Origin: Anas platyrhynchos
Lineage: Eukaryota; Chordata; Aves; Anseriformes; Anatidae
DNA: 64,000 nucleotides
NCBI RefSeq assembly: GCF_047663525.1
Contig: NC_092587.1
Location: forward strand, 199,710,501 to 199,774,500
Direction: 5' to 3'
Shown: positions 1 to 20,471 of the stretch, piece by piece
Layout: each line of letters opens with the position of its first letter
How positions within the stretch are numbered: position 1 is the stretch's first letter
Notes under the pieces: model-generated
Database searches by the model: none
Told to the model about the DNA's origin: nothing
Seen by the model: only the letters and a program-made list of their open reading frames with translations
Made by a program: the position numbers and the translations under genes

Positions 1-192
1 GACTTCAGCTTGTTTTAAAAGTGACACCTACACATACATGCATCACAAAATATGTTTTTCAGGCTGCCCTTTCAAGCCCTCAGGAAATGAGACACTGTTT
101 TTCATTAAGTTTATCTGATGAGCAGCCACTTGAAAAACTAAGTAAACAAGCCAGCAACGAACGGTAACAAGCTGAAACACAAATCATAATTA

Positions 193-9419
<9,227 letters not shown>

Positions 9420-9560
9420 GGCGCCTCAGCGGCCCTGAGGCATTTTGGGCACCGAGGGATGGAGCCTCGGGGCTGGGGCGCTGTGAGGGGGCTGCAGCTG
9501 AAGGGGGAGGTGTGGGACTGCCTGAGGAGGCAGCAGCGTGGAGTAACTGATGCTGGGCTG

Positions 9561-10519
9561 CAGGTGTATGTTCCGTCTGTAAAGGACGGTTCCTCTGTGA
9601 GAGCTGGGATAAAGCTGCCTGGGGATCGCTGGGCAGGTTGGCAGGAAAAGGGTATCCCGAGCTATTTGTTGTTGGTTTTTGTTTGTTTCCAATGCCCTGG
9701 CTTACCACCTTTGTGGCATTCCCCAAAGAGAGGCACAAAACAATCACACCAATCGCTATCGTCATCCTCAAACTGTCATCCATGTATTAACCAAGAACTA
9801 TTCAAACCGCTTGTGCTCTTATCTGTGGGATAATCTGACTAACCACAATTCTTGTGCTTGTAACCTCTCTGCACTGAGATGTTTCAGGGTACAAATTGTT
9901 TTTTTTTTTCTTTTTTTTTTTTTTTTCCTGCAGTTCAGAAGTCCTGCTCTTCAGCCCCATTAGCCAGAAGAATCCAATACCCTGGAGGGAAACTGGGTTC
10001 CTTTGATGGGGCCAAAAAAGCACTCTGCATTTGAAGGCCCATTCCCAAATCAGATTTACAGGAGTGCACTGATAATTACATCTAAATAAAATCCATTTCG
10101 AGCTTAATTATCCTTGTTAGAAAGTTGCTGTCAATCCTCTGACTGCCCAAGGATGTCTCAGCCTACGCCTTGAAACCTGAGTGAGAAGACTGGGAACATT
10201 GCAACTAACAGCACATTCACAGCTGATTTTCTACTTACAGCTGATTATTTCTACTTATATCACACACTAAGTCTGAATTCTGATCTTTTGAGTATCCACA
10301 CCACAAGAGCAATACACTAGGACTACTCTTTCACTTACTGTTTTGTGTCTTACTCCCAGCAGCTTTAAAAGTATGCACTCCCCACATAGCAGTGAATAAA
10401 ACCTTAAATGCAGGTGACATACTATCCCAAGACAAACATTGTATGAATCTTTATTTGCAATCCCACAACCATGCCAGCCACGCAAACCCATTACTGAAAG
10501 GAAGAGATTTACACAAATA
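9561..10519. other. Spacer between ANKRD42 promoter and PCF11 3' end
   Basis: About 1 kb without a supported gene. It includes a 25-nt T-rich run at 9900-9926. Confidence 0.6.
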
Positions 10520-11404
10520 TATGCTTAATTTTATTTATTACATTTAAGAAATATTAACATCTCAGGATATCTGGTTTACCATCTAAGTCCAGTCATAAAC
10601 AACAACAAAAAAACGCTTAACCATTTTTCAAATGAGCATTCTTACATTCGTTTCCCCCTGTAACGTAAAGAAAAGTTTGTTCAGCTGTATTAAATTCTTA
10701 TGTGTGACTAAAGGAAAAAAAGTCATTAAAATGTCTCAGCTACCAGGCATCCTGGTTTGTTAATTGTTTGTTGGCACTTGTGTTCACAATCAAGCACTCT
10801 GGTTCCTTTGTTAAATTTTCCCCTTCTACCCAGAACTTTTTGGTTACTTTTTATTTTTAATATCTGGATATGTGAGTTTGTTCAAATAAGTTTAAAAAGA
10901 AAAAATATAGGGTTGTGTCTTGAGAAGTTCCTGCATCGCTTCCCTTGATAACCCACCTATGAGATAACTGAAGGAAGTTACTTGCTTTCATTTTCCTGAA
11001 TCTTATTCAGCAAGAGGTCTAAAACAGAGGTCTTTTTAATTTCATTTAAACTGAAAAAACTACAGAAACACTGTCTTCATTTGATGGTGTGCATAAACAT
11101 TACACTCCATATATAGCAAAAATATCTTTTATTTATAATTTACATTTCCACAAGTGAAAATTGTACATTTTTACATATACAATTTCATTCCATTAAATTT
11201 TCACGCATCTACAGAACTTTCACACAATGACACCTGAAACTGTGCAGGCAGTAAGAAATACAAATACAAAAATGTATTTATTAACCAAACAGTAGCTAAG
11301 GCCCTGCCTCAGCTGAATGTTTTTATTTCATATAAAAAGTATTTGCCTTCCAGAGATAACACAGCAGCTTTTCTGTAAAAAAAAAAAAACATACCTCAGT
11401 TTAT
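10520..11404 (-). other. PCF11: PCF11 3' UTR
   Basis: AT-rich sequence following the stop codon. AATAAA hexamers occur just after the stop (11400-11405) and at several points, the most distal clustered at 10530-10539. Extent is inferred from these signals. Confidence 0.55.
10530..10539 (-). promoter_or_regulatory. Probable distal PCF11 polyadenylation signals
   Basis: Two overlapping AATAAA hexamers on the minus strand (TTTATTTATT on plus). Chosen as distal end because the stretch beyond contains no further tandem signals before the ANKRD42 promoter. Confidence 0.45.
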
Positions 11405-11614
11405 TTAAACAGACTCATCAGGTTCTGTTTTAATATCTGTAGATGCAGGTGTGCTCTCTTCTGCACAGGCAGGAGGGGTGTCATCAGGTTCTTCTTTGAC
11501 TTTAGGCGAGTCACAGGACTCTTGTGTTTCTTGTTTAACAATGTTCAACATAATATTTAGAGGACTTTCTACAGGATTCTTGCTGGGAGATGGTGTGCAA
11601 TCAAATGATGATGT
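11405..11614 (-). CDS. PCF11: PCF11 terminal coding exon (orphan)
   Basis: Encodes the C-terminal 69 residues of the cleavage/polyadenylation factor PCF11, a subunit of mammalian cleavage factor II that couples 3'-end cleavage to transcription termination in the nucleus. Visible sequence begins TSSFDCTPSPSKNPVESPLN, continues IMLNIVKQETQESCDSPKVK and ends DIKTEPDESV-stop. I recall almost the same motif order at the end of vertebrate PCF11. Acceptor TTTTGCAG is good. Upstream exons (the Cys-rich segment just before) should lie to the right, but none is found; CCDC90B sequence begins 456 bp away. The fragment is intact but cannot make PCF11 alone, so a full gene must exist elsewhere or the assembly is misjoined. 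Confidence 0.88.
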   Translation of the reverse strand, partial: TSSFDCTPSPSKNPVESPLNIMLNIVKQETQESCDSPKVKEEPDDTPPACAEESTPASTDIKTEPDESV

Positions 11615-12070
11615 CTGCAAAATAATGTTAATGTAGCATTAACACATCATTACGATAGCAGCCACTTTTAAATCCTTTTCCCTTTTAGTCTTTCCTAAAA
11701 TGCAAACATGTTGACAGTAAAGCGCTCAAAATCCAAAATTCTACTTTGTCAAGATTCATATAAAGCAAATCCGCTGTTTAATAGCATTACTTTTTCACAA
11801 TTATTTTGAAAATGTATCATTCACGTAGCAATGAAATGCTTAACACACTACCATACAATATTCCCATCTCTCCACAAATGAACTGTACTCCCAAATCATT
11901 AAAAACTTAACACACACTAAACACCCATTTCAAATTCCTAAGAGTATGCATGTTACTCAAATTCATGATGTGTTTTCAAATAATGGTTTTCCTTTAGTCA
12001 TGTATGACACACAAGCTGTCATGATACATCACTATGAGAAATGTATCCTAGCAACTTCTGTATTATAAAC
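11615..12070. other. Presumed PCF11 last-intron remnant ending at a breakpoint
   Basis: AT-rich sequence directly upstream of the PCF11 terminal exon. It should be PCF11 intron. At its right end it abuts the middle of a CCDC90B exon with no splice acceptor between them. Confidence 0.5.
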
Positions 12071-12120
12071 TGGCCATGCTGGAAAAAAGTGAATTTGCAA
12101 ACTTGAGAGCTGAGAATGAG
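12071..12120 (+). pseudogene. CCDC90B: CCDC90B broken exon at junction
   Basis: Encodes [15 protein letters not shown], then GAG|GTACTA donor. Upstream bases (ATTATAAAC) are not an acceptor, and the nearest AG (12054-12055) would encode residues unlike the conserved AIRKDM. The exon appears cut. Confidence 0.75.
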
Positions 12121-15100
12121 GTACTAATAAATAAACATTTTTAATTACACTAAATGAACTGCAATTTAACTGTTTAATTAAATTGGATTATATCTGTTGT
12201 ACATTTCTGTGGTGCAAAATATTTACGTAGAAGTAATTATGGATGGTTTTACCAGGAGTTGAAATGTTTATATGTTGCAACTCCTGGGATCGTATAAAAG
12301 TATATTTAATTTCATACAACTTGTTTAATTCCTCTGGAAGGAAAAAAAAATGTTCACATCTTATAATCACCTTCTGTATTTTTATTTAGGGGTGATTCCA
12401 TTAGCCTTGTCACCATTAAGAGCATAATCCAGGGAGAATAGTCAGCCATTTCTTTGCAAAAATTTAATTAAACTGGTGATTTAGACATGTTTTAGTTTTG
12501 CCTGACAGCATTTTAGTGTTTTTCTGCTCTCTTCAGTCTGAGAATCACAAGATCTTCATTGTATGTCTTCACAAAATGATTCCTTCGCTTTATGAAAAAT
12601 TTCCAGCAGATCACATCTGGCTGTATAGATATACCACACAGAATATAGATAATCTATAGGATATAGATTAAATAGCCTAAGTAGCGTAGCTAGGAACAAA
12701 TTGCTCTGCTGGGAGAAAAATCGTGGAAGAGTAATCACTTATGTGCAGCAGTAACACAGAACTGATTGGCTTGGCCAGCATTTTTCTGACTTTACTAAAA
12801 ACTTTTTTTCCTCTTCATCTAGAAGATGAAAATTGAATTAGATCAAGTTAAACAGCAGTTAATGGTGAGTAAACAGCAAGTAGCTATACACTCATGCTGG
12901 GGGAAGTAAATAGTTATTTTCTTGATCTTTTTTTTGTTCTACAGAATGAAACCGGTAAAATCCGAGCTGACAGTAAGCTAGATATAAACCTGGAGAGGAG
13001 CAGAGTGACAGATATGGTAAGCTGGTCTATGAAGATACTCTGCCCAGTTTAATGTCATTTTGTAATGACATAAATTGTAATTTATCTTTATCTACAATTG
13101 TAATTTATCTTTTATCCACAGTTTACAGATCAAGAAAGGAAATTGATGGAGGCAACTACAGAGTTTCATAAAAAAGTAAGTAGTGAATAAAAGCCATTTT
13201 ATATTGAGCAGGATAGTTATACATTACATGTTGCATGAACACACAGCTTTTGAGAAGCTTAATAAATACTTGAATGTAGTAAAACAAAATGTCAGCATGT
13301 ATCACATACGCATGTTGTACGTGATTATTGCTTCAGTGTGGGGGATTTGTGCAAAACATCACCCAAGCAGAAGGCGTACGAGACTTGTTCCCTCCCTTCC
13401 AGAGTGCCTTTGTGTAGGCTGTTACAGGTGGGCATGCACCAGCATGCTGCTCTCCCCAGTGCTAAGGGATGAGCTGGTCAGCCCTGCCAGTGGGATGGTT
13501 CAGCCAAGCAAGCCAAGCAAGTTTCAAGGGCTGGCAGTCTTTAAAACCTCCTGGAAGGCACTGAAGTCTAAGAGGCTGATGATGGACGTTTCCCATCTTC
13601 AGCATCTCATCCATTTCCCAGATATGGCTCGTGAATTCTTAAAACTTTGTTCAGCAAAAATTCAGGGGTACTATCTGCACATTGTAGAATGCCTCCTTTA
13701 GGAGGCACTTGGCAAATCAGAGATAAAACTTAGGTCGTACAGATGTTTTTTCTCTTTTTCTATCTCCATCCTTAATATCCTTCCTGGATTGTATTAAATG
13801 CTGTTCTGTGTTTTCGAAGGTCACTTAGGTATTAAATATTTTACTTCACTGATAGGTTGGAAATTTCTCTTTCTTCTTGCTGGTAGTATGGTATTCCTGT
13901 TTGGTTTTGCAAAGCTTGAGATCATTGTCAAATATATGCCCTGTCTTAATGTTTCAGGATTCAAGTACCAACAGCGTTATTTCAGAAATCAGTAATAAAA
14001 TTGACACTGAAATAGCTTCCTTAAAAACACTGATGGAATCAAATAAACTGGATACGATACGTTACCTGGCAGGTATGTGATAGGCAAGGAGGTGAGTGCC
14101 AGTGGAGTATTTTGGATGTGTACGTTTTTTTTCAAGACTTACTCAAGATTACTCGCCAAGTGAATTCAAAAAGTCAGCTGCGCAGCAGCTGATAACTCGA
14201 ATTTGGTGGGGGCTTCCCCCCCGCCGTGATTGAAAGAAATGGAACGCAGAGCACAGAAGAGGTGAGAACACAACAAACGCTGCAGTTGGTGTATGATTGT
14301 GCCCCAAACCGGGATTAGGAGGACCATGGACATTAAAATAAATAAAGAGATGGGGAAAGAAATCAAAATACCCTGTCTAGTCTGACAGTTTATGTGGCAG
14401 GGTTGCTTCAAAAGTTTTCCAGAGATTGCTTGAGAATGTTAGCAAGCTTTGAGGATTAGCCTGAGAGTGAGCAGTTCCATCTCCCATTCTGACTTCCACA
14501 CAGTTTCACTGTGGCGGTACTTTGTAGAGTTCCTCTACAAAGCAGAACAAATTTAAGTCTGATTTGTGATGGAGTTTTCAATGTGTAACCAATGAAATCT
14601 GTATTTCATTTGAGCTGGATAAGAAGACAGTTACACATTATATTGGGAAGTAAGAACAAGTTCAGAGGGAAACCTACTTACATTTGGAAAAGAGAACAAG
14701 TTCAGAGGGAAAACACTGGTTCAACAAATCTGGAAGACAACTCATCAGACTTCAGAGATGATACCCTAGTGTCATGTGAAATGCGTGTTGTCGTTTTGCT
14801 CAGTGGAAAATCTTTTTAATCATGTTTAATGAAAGACTAGATACAGCCTTCTATTCTGTAATACAGTTACTGATAGATGGGCAACAACAGTAAAAATCAC
14901 TGTAGTCTGTTGTGCTCTGTTATCCACCGTGACTCAGATGTGTTCCTGAAAAAATGGTTCTGCAGGCTGCTGAGTAGTTTGACCTCCTGTCTCACTGCCT
15001 AGGCAGTGCTACCATGCAGGATGCTGCACCTGAGACAAGTCATTGTTTTCCAGCATTTTCACTACTGTAACAATAGAGGAAGTTTCAGAAGCAGTACTTT

Positions 15101-15254
15101 AGATATCCTTCTATATGTTTGCAATTAATTTCCTGTATTTAAAAGGTGGTATGATTTAACATTCATCTGATTACTACTTTTTTTTTTTTTTTTAACAGCT
15201 TCAGTATTCACTTGCTTAGCAATAGCACTGGGATTTTACAGGTTCTGGAAATAG
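12071..15254 (+). CDS. CCDC90B: CCDC90B, 3' half (5'-truncated)
   Basis: C-terminal part of CCDC90B, a mitochondrial membrane coiled-coil protein of the DUF1640/MCUR1 family. Six segments join in frame: 12071-12120, 12823-12864, 12945-13016, 13122-13175, 13958-14072 and 15199-15254. The product reads [28 protein letters not shown], then [40 protein letters not shown] and ends with the membrane anchor [18 protein letters not shown] heptad-type coiled coil followed by a single C-terminal membrane helix is what the family shows. The mammalian protein is about 254 aa; here only about 115-120 residues remain. The first segment lacks an acceptor and the conserved residues that should precede it. 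No promoter or initiator exon is found in the window, so this copy is probably not expressed as a normal protein. Confidence 0.88.
12823..12864 (+). CDS. CCDC90B: CCDC90B exon KMKIELDQ
   Basis: 42 nt, phase 0. Acceptor CATCTAG, donor ATG|GTGAGT. Encodes [14 protein letters not shown]. Confidence 0.9.
12945..13016 (+). CDS. CCDC90B: CCDC90B exon NETGKIRAD
   Basis: 72 nt, phase 0. Acceptor TTCTACAG, donor ATG|GTAAGC. Encodes [17 protein letters not shown] and RSRVTDM. Confidence 0.92.
13122..13175 (+). CDS. CCDC90B: CCDC90B exon FTDQERKLM
   Basis: 54 nt, phase 0. Acceptor ATCCACAG, donor AAA|GTAAGT. Encodes [18 protein letters not shown]. Confidence 0.92.
13176..13957. other. CCDC90B intron
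   Basis: Contains an open frame of 172 codons (13183-13701, plus) that begins in the donor site, has no recognisable domain and is not expected to be coding. Confidence 0.6.
13958..14072 (+). CDS. CCDC90B: CCDC90B exon DSSTNSVIS
   Basis: 115 nt, ends phase 1. Acceptor GTTTCAG, donor GCAG|GTATGT. Encodes [19 protein letters not shown], then [19 protein letters not shown]. Confidence 0.92.
14073..15198. other. CCDC90B last intron
   Basis: Intron of 1.1 kb ending in a T-rich tract. It holds a 20-bp direct repeat at 14653-14672 and 14693-14712. Confidence 0.65.
15199..15254 (+). CDS. CCDC90B: CCDC90B last coding exon, membrane anchor
   Basis: Long T tract and AACAG acceptor. Encodes [18 protein letters not shown] and stop TAG, the hydrophobic C-terminal anchor of the family. 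Confidence 0.93.
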
Positions 15255-16620
15255 ATCTGAATGGAACGAGTGCATCAAATACAGCTGGAGAAAAGGCCAC
15301 CCAAGCAACATCAAGTAGATGATCACAGTTGAGCTTAGATAACTTTGGTACCTTTTTGTTTTGATACTCTTAGTGTGCACTGAAGTGTTTTCTGACTTTG
15401 TAACACTAAAGATCAAAATAATTGAGTGCGGAGTAGGCAAATAATAGTAATATTTCATTGTCCCCTATTGAATAATGTATTTATTTCAAAAGATTCCCTA
15501 TATAAAATCAGCAAGTGTTTCCTAATAGGTTTTAGAATCAAGTCTGTTGTATTTTAGAACACTTCCAGTGCTCTCAGCTCCACTCAAACTGGAGATACTA
15601 AACACTTGACATACCCATGAGAATATGGGACTACTGTTTCTAAATTAGTATTACCAACACAGGAGAATTCCAGCAGATCTACCCTGACCAAGCAACGTAA
15701 TCTGAAAAATAGGAGCTGGATGTTTGCCTTTAGTCTGTGCTTGCTTTTTGTGATGGGTTGAAGCTTGGCCCTTTGGTTTTCTATTTTCATAATTAAATAT
15801 GAATATATATATATTTATATATATATATAAACACACTCCAAGGCCTGTACTAAAGAATCCTTGTTCTTCTTGAAAAATGGTTTACATACAGTTAAAATCT
15901 CATGTAAAATGAAAATGTATCTACAGATGTAGTTATTTTTAATATCTCTTACAATCTCTGTAACCCCAGTGGCCAGTTCTCCAGTGGGATAATTTCTGTC
16001 CTCCTCTTTCTGAGGGGAAATGCCTCTGTTCTCACCAACTGCATACAGCCCAGGGGCTGACAAGTGCTCTTAACTCCTCCCTTCAAGGAGTACCAAGTAT
16101 TTCCAATAAAAAGTTGTGTGTTTTCTGGATATCAGATCGGACTTGTGGCACAGAAACTCAGCACCTCAGGTAGTGCCATTGTGGCTCTGGTTGTCCTGCT
16201 CCCATCTCCATGCTCCTCTGGAGTGGTCCGTAATGCTGTGAGGCAGGCTCAACCTTCAGGTGGTGATGATCCCTCCTCTGCTTTCTGCAAGGCCTTCACA
16301 GCTCTAGTTCCAGAGATGGGATGTAAAGGGTGGATGCCTTCCCTGAAGCAGTCACATCTTGAGTACAAATGCCTATGCTTAGGTAGATTTCTTTTAATAG
16401 TAATAATAAAAAATAAAAAAGCCCTTGCTGGACTAAACTTTATCAGAGTAAGCCCTTTATGGGGTACAGAGTTTATAGTGCTGTATAGTGGCAACTTTTG
16501 TATTGCGGTTCTGTTTGCAGTTGAACTTGCTGCTATCCTGCAAGTTCTTGTAATCTGTGCATGACATTATGTATTTACCATCTACATTTATGAAAATAAA
16601 ATTAATCTCTTATATTTGCT
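15255..16620 (+). other. CCDC90B: CCDC90B 3' UTR
   Basis: Follows the stop codon and runs to an AATAAA at 16595-16600. Includes an AT dinucleotide stretch at about 15798-15829. A 166-codon open frame at 16064-16564 lies inside it and has no recognised homology. Confidence 0.55.
16595..16600 (+). promoter_or_regulatory. CCDC90B polyadenylation signal
   Basis: AATAAA about 1.34 kb beyond the stop codon, followed by a T-rich stretch (TATATTTGCTGTCTG). Confidence 0.5.
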
Positions 16621-18784
16621 GTCTGAGAGACTTTAATACAGATTACCAGATTGTAAAAATGTGGGGTCTATAATGAGCACAGTGCTGTTGTGTTGAGACA
16701 TGAGGCTGTTTTTTCTGTTGTGCTAGTGACATAGGCACAGGAGCCAGCAGCAAGAACTTCAGGCAGTGACTTGTCTCTTGTAACTGTTGCATATACAAAT
16801 CCATCCTAGTATGAGCTATAACTATTTCTGAAGTTCGCTGCAAGACCTGTGTTCATCTTTTGCACTGTTCCTACATGAGAATAGCTCCAGCAGTGATGTA
16901 TGAAATTTTATCTACTACAGCTTCCTACCACCATCACCCCTCTACACCTTGAGGAGGGCTCTGGAGACTGTTTTTCTCCTCGTTGTAACAAGGCTTAGGT
17001 TGTTCTGTTGCATGCCTCTCCCCCAGTCTCTTGTGTATGCACACAAATACAATTTGATTTTTTTCCAGTAACTTCAAAACTTGCAGAGATTGTTCCTTAG
17101 GTAGCTAAGAAGACAGATGAGGATTCAAGCACTAGCAAATTACCGTCTATCATACAAAGATTTATTGTATTTATATGTAAAAATCTGTATTATATGTAAA
17201 GCCATTAAATGTTTTTTTAGGCAGGGATGTCAGGATTGCTATTTCTAACCACAACATGCCCTGTAACCTAGTGACATCCTCAGCCTTGATTTAGAGTCGG
17301 GGGCCCACCGCTGCAGTTTATCTGGCACCTCACAAAGGAATAGCTTCAGGGCTTATTTAGGAATGGCTTGAAGGTGGAAAGTGAGGGGCCTGGCACCTGT
17401 CCCCGCAGTTCAGCAAGTACTTGCCCCAGACACTGCTTCAGGACCATCTTGCTGGTTCTGACTGAGGTAAGATGCTTTATTTTATTTCTTTAAGGCAGTA
17501 GTACAAAGACTAGTAGATGAGGATACTTTCCTCGAACCCTAGGTCCCATGACATGGCTGCAGTTTTCTCTCAAATGCTACAGTTTGTAAAACTGTTAACT
17601 ACTACCTGGACAGGAACAGAAGTCTGACAGTGTGGGGTTTTTTAATTATTTTATTTTATTTTTTTTAATTTTTGTTGTTTTGGTTTGTTTTTTATGCTGT
17701 TGCAGTGAACTAAAAGTATATTCTATGCCAGAAAACCAGTAGAGTAGTTCAATGAAATTCAGTGAACCACATCACATCTGTGGAACTGGGCTTCGCAAAC
17801 ACTTTGCACGGTGTAAAATATTGCCACTACCTCCTCAGGTCTTCCAGCCGCTTGTCTGATGTTCAGTCCTCAGCGTGGTCTCACAAACACTCTGCCAGAG
17901 TTGCAGGCTGGTTTCTTCTTTACTTTCTTTTACTCTTTTTTTTTTTTTCTTTTTTCTCTTTTTTGTGAGGATTGGAGATAGTTTCAGTTTTCTGAAACAA
18001 AGGATGTTACAGCCATTAAACAGCCATCACTGAAACTTGCTGCCTCCCAAGACAGGCTTTAGAAATCCATGGCTTTAATAACCACAGAATACTGTATTTG
18101 TGCTGAAGCCGGGGTAGAATATAGTGGCAGAGCATGAGATAGCAGTCACAGCAAGGCAAAATGTGAAGGTCCCTTGGTTACAGCAGTCACAGCAGTTTTT
18201 GAAAATCTGCCTCAGTAGAAGTTGCCTCCTGCCTCAGCTATTGACACGTAATCACGTGTCAATCTGATTGATCACCATTAACGGCCAGTGGGGCTTTCCC
18301 AGACTGCTACTGGTAGCAAACTACGTACAGCCACTCCTCCACCGCAGGAATGAGGGCACTATGTCGTAGTTATCTCAGATTTTTAAACCTGCCAGGTGAG
18401 TAGAATGGGTAACATCCTACAGTGTGCTGTGGAAGCAGAAAGTGACTTTTTTTTTTTTTTTTTCAAAAGGAGAAAGCACTTGGCCAGCCAGAGGGTGGCA
18501 GCAGCAGGGAAGAGCTCAGCTCTGAGGACTTAACAGAAAGCAAACAGCTGTGGGAGCTTCACAGTGTGTATGTGGTGGCAAGGAAAACAGGGACAGGTAA
18601 CAGAGAGGGGAAACTGTACGCAGGAGGGGTGCAGAAACAGTCCTGCAAGGGAGGGCAGGAGGAAGAAACCATGGAATGGGGTAGACAGAGATGGAACAAG
18701 CTGTGTAATGCAAGTTCCAAGGGAAAGCTGCAAGAAAACAACAGCAGTTCCCTGACTGCTCTGTGGCTCAGAAGCCCTCAAAGC

Positions 18785-18816
<32 letters not shown>

Positions 18817-20329
18817 AGGTATTTTTGGAAGCTATTCATAATTTCTTAGAAATGTCTCAGTGTCCTTTAAAGCCATTTGACTCAGCAGATGGTAAGCAGG
18901 CCATGCTGGAAGGATGGTATCTGCAAAAGCACCATTTGTACTGGCCATCCAGTAGGAGACTTGGTACAGCCAAAGGGTCCCACAGTCCACATTTAACTAC
19001 TCAAGCGAAGGCTAAACCCACACGTGGCTTAAACAGTAGGAAAACTGAGCTCTAGCTGCCTGTTTCCTGCCCAATGCACTCACTAAGCATTTTTTCCCAT
19101 CACGCTTGGAAAAGGACCCTTGCCCAGTAGAGATGCTCCAAATACCAGGCTGTCATTCAAACCTGGCTGAAGATATCAGTGCTTATCCAGCAACCCAATT
19201 TCTCCTCCAAGAAATAAGTAAATGTTCCATGTGAAGCACAGACCAGCTTCCCCATCCCATATGACTGCCCCAACAGCCTGTACACCTGTTTTCCCTCCCT
19301 CCCTCCCTCCGGATCTGTGAATATTGAGTTACAGTGGCCACACAACCATAAGCAGGGGGGGTGACTATGGCACCATCTCAGTAGAGCTGACACTGTGCTG
19401 GCTGAAGCAGCCCCTGGGGATGCATCTTCAGGCCCCTCTTTGGCAGAGGAAGGCCCTAAATCCAAGTGCCCCATGTTGTCAGTGACTCCTCAGCTGACTT
19501 TTAGACTGGTTATAGCAGGACCAGCAACCAGTTGCATGGCCAAGGCAGTGCAATGGCCAAAACAGCCAGTAAACAAAGGTCCAAGAACAGCATTGAACAG
19601 CCAGGCCGTGCACCTTTCACACTGGCTCTATCTTTGGACAACCCAGCAGTGTCACTGCACACCGCTTCCCACCTGCCGTAGCAGCAGGAGCCCAGGTGCC
19701 TCACCAAAAGCTGGACTGCATGGCAAAGATCTGAGAAACAGGACATTGACTTATCACATTGTCTTGTGGGAGATTATATGTGGCAGAGGGAGACCTGAAA
19801 AGCCAGCTCTCCTGTCCCCAAACTTAGCATGTGAACTTCTGATCTGTCCTCAGATGTGATGAAAAATGTGTCTATACGTTTTCTGTCTTTGCCTGCTAAG
19901 TCAACCAGTCGTTCATGCCAGTATCTGCTTTGCTGTCAGTGGACTTGATAATTAAGATGACACGAGACCACTTGCTGAAATCAGTCATTGCACACAGCAG
20001 TACAGCACTCTGCCCATTCACTTGCCAGTCTGGAGTAAAAGGAAGGAAAACAAACCTAATGACAAGGAGAAGAGCTATCCTGAAAGAATACAGATGCTTC
20101 TCTGCCAGGGCACAAGGAGAAACTGCTATCTTTTCAGAGCAGAGACACTGTCAGGATGCAGCAAAGGCTGCTGCTTCCCTCAGTGTCCCAAGCTGAAAGC
20201 TGCTGACACATTTACTCTGGTATTTCCTAGCATCATGCTGTGGAATCTTAGCAAGAATGGATGTGCACAAGCAGTGGGACAAGTCTCTGTCCCACACTCT
20301 GGGAAAGGGGCCGTTCGGGTGGCACGCAC
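16621..20329. other. Interval between CCDC90B 3' end and ANKRD42 coiled-coil exon
   Basis: 3.7 kb. In the usual gene order this is where CCDC90B and ANKRD42 converge and where the ANKRD42 terminal exon and 3' UTR should lie on the minus strand. I could not find a confident terminal exon. It contains T-rich runs (17927-17965, 18447-18463), a CAA array and a CCCT tract near 19294. Confidence 0.55.
18784..18816. repeat. (CAA)11 trinucleotide repeat
   Basis: Eleven perfect CAA units. It produces an Asn or Gln run in spurious frames. Confidence 0.95.
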
Positions 20330-20471
20330 CAGGGCTGCAGGTGGCTTGCAGGTTTTCTCCAGTCTCTCTCTCAGGTGGCTTATCTCAGCACGGTAGTCAT
20401 CCAGCTGGCTCTCCAGCTTCTCCCGCCTGACTCGCTCGAATTCCAGCTGAGCCTCCAGCTCCTTCACAGCC
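20330..20471 (-). CDS. ANKRD42: ANKRD42 C-terminal coiled-coil exon (displaced)
   Basis: Exon of 142 nt with acceptor TTTGGCAG and donor CCCTG|GTGCGT. It encodes AVKELEAQLEFERVRREKLE and SQLDDYRAEISHLRERLEKT, a heptad coiled coil. This matches the segment near the end of ANKRD42 (I recall KELQGQLEYERLRREKL with DEYRAE after it). The strand agrees with the ANKRD42 exons at 0.2-9.4 kb, but a C-terminal exon should lie to their left, not 11 kb to the right of exon 1. Reading through the donor would give a stop at about 20180, so it could also act as a terminal exon. It is either part of a second ANKRD42 copy, or the gene has been permuted, or the assembly is wrong. Confidence 0.82.

Noticed and set aside
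13183..13701. 172-codon plus-strand open frame
   Set aside because: It begins inside a CCDC90B donor region and lies wholly in an intron; composition and residues resemble no known protein.
12071..15254. CCDC90B fragment as a processed retrocopy
   Set aside because: Introns with consensus splice sites are retained between all exons, so it derives from genomic DNA, not from mRNA.
16064..16564. 166-codon plus-strand open frame
   Set aside because: It lies in the presumed CCDC90B 3' UTR, has no domain and no support for its own promoter.
17641..17966. T-rich stretches as possible retroposon tails or the missing ANKRD42 terminal exon
   Set aside because: The minus strand reads as Lys-rich low complexity without the expected C-terminal motif, and no target duplications were found.
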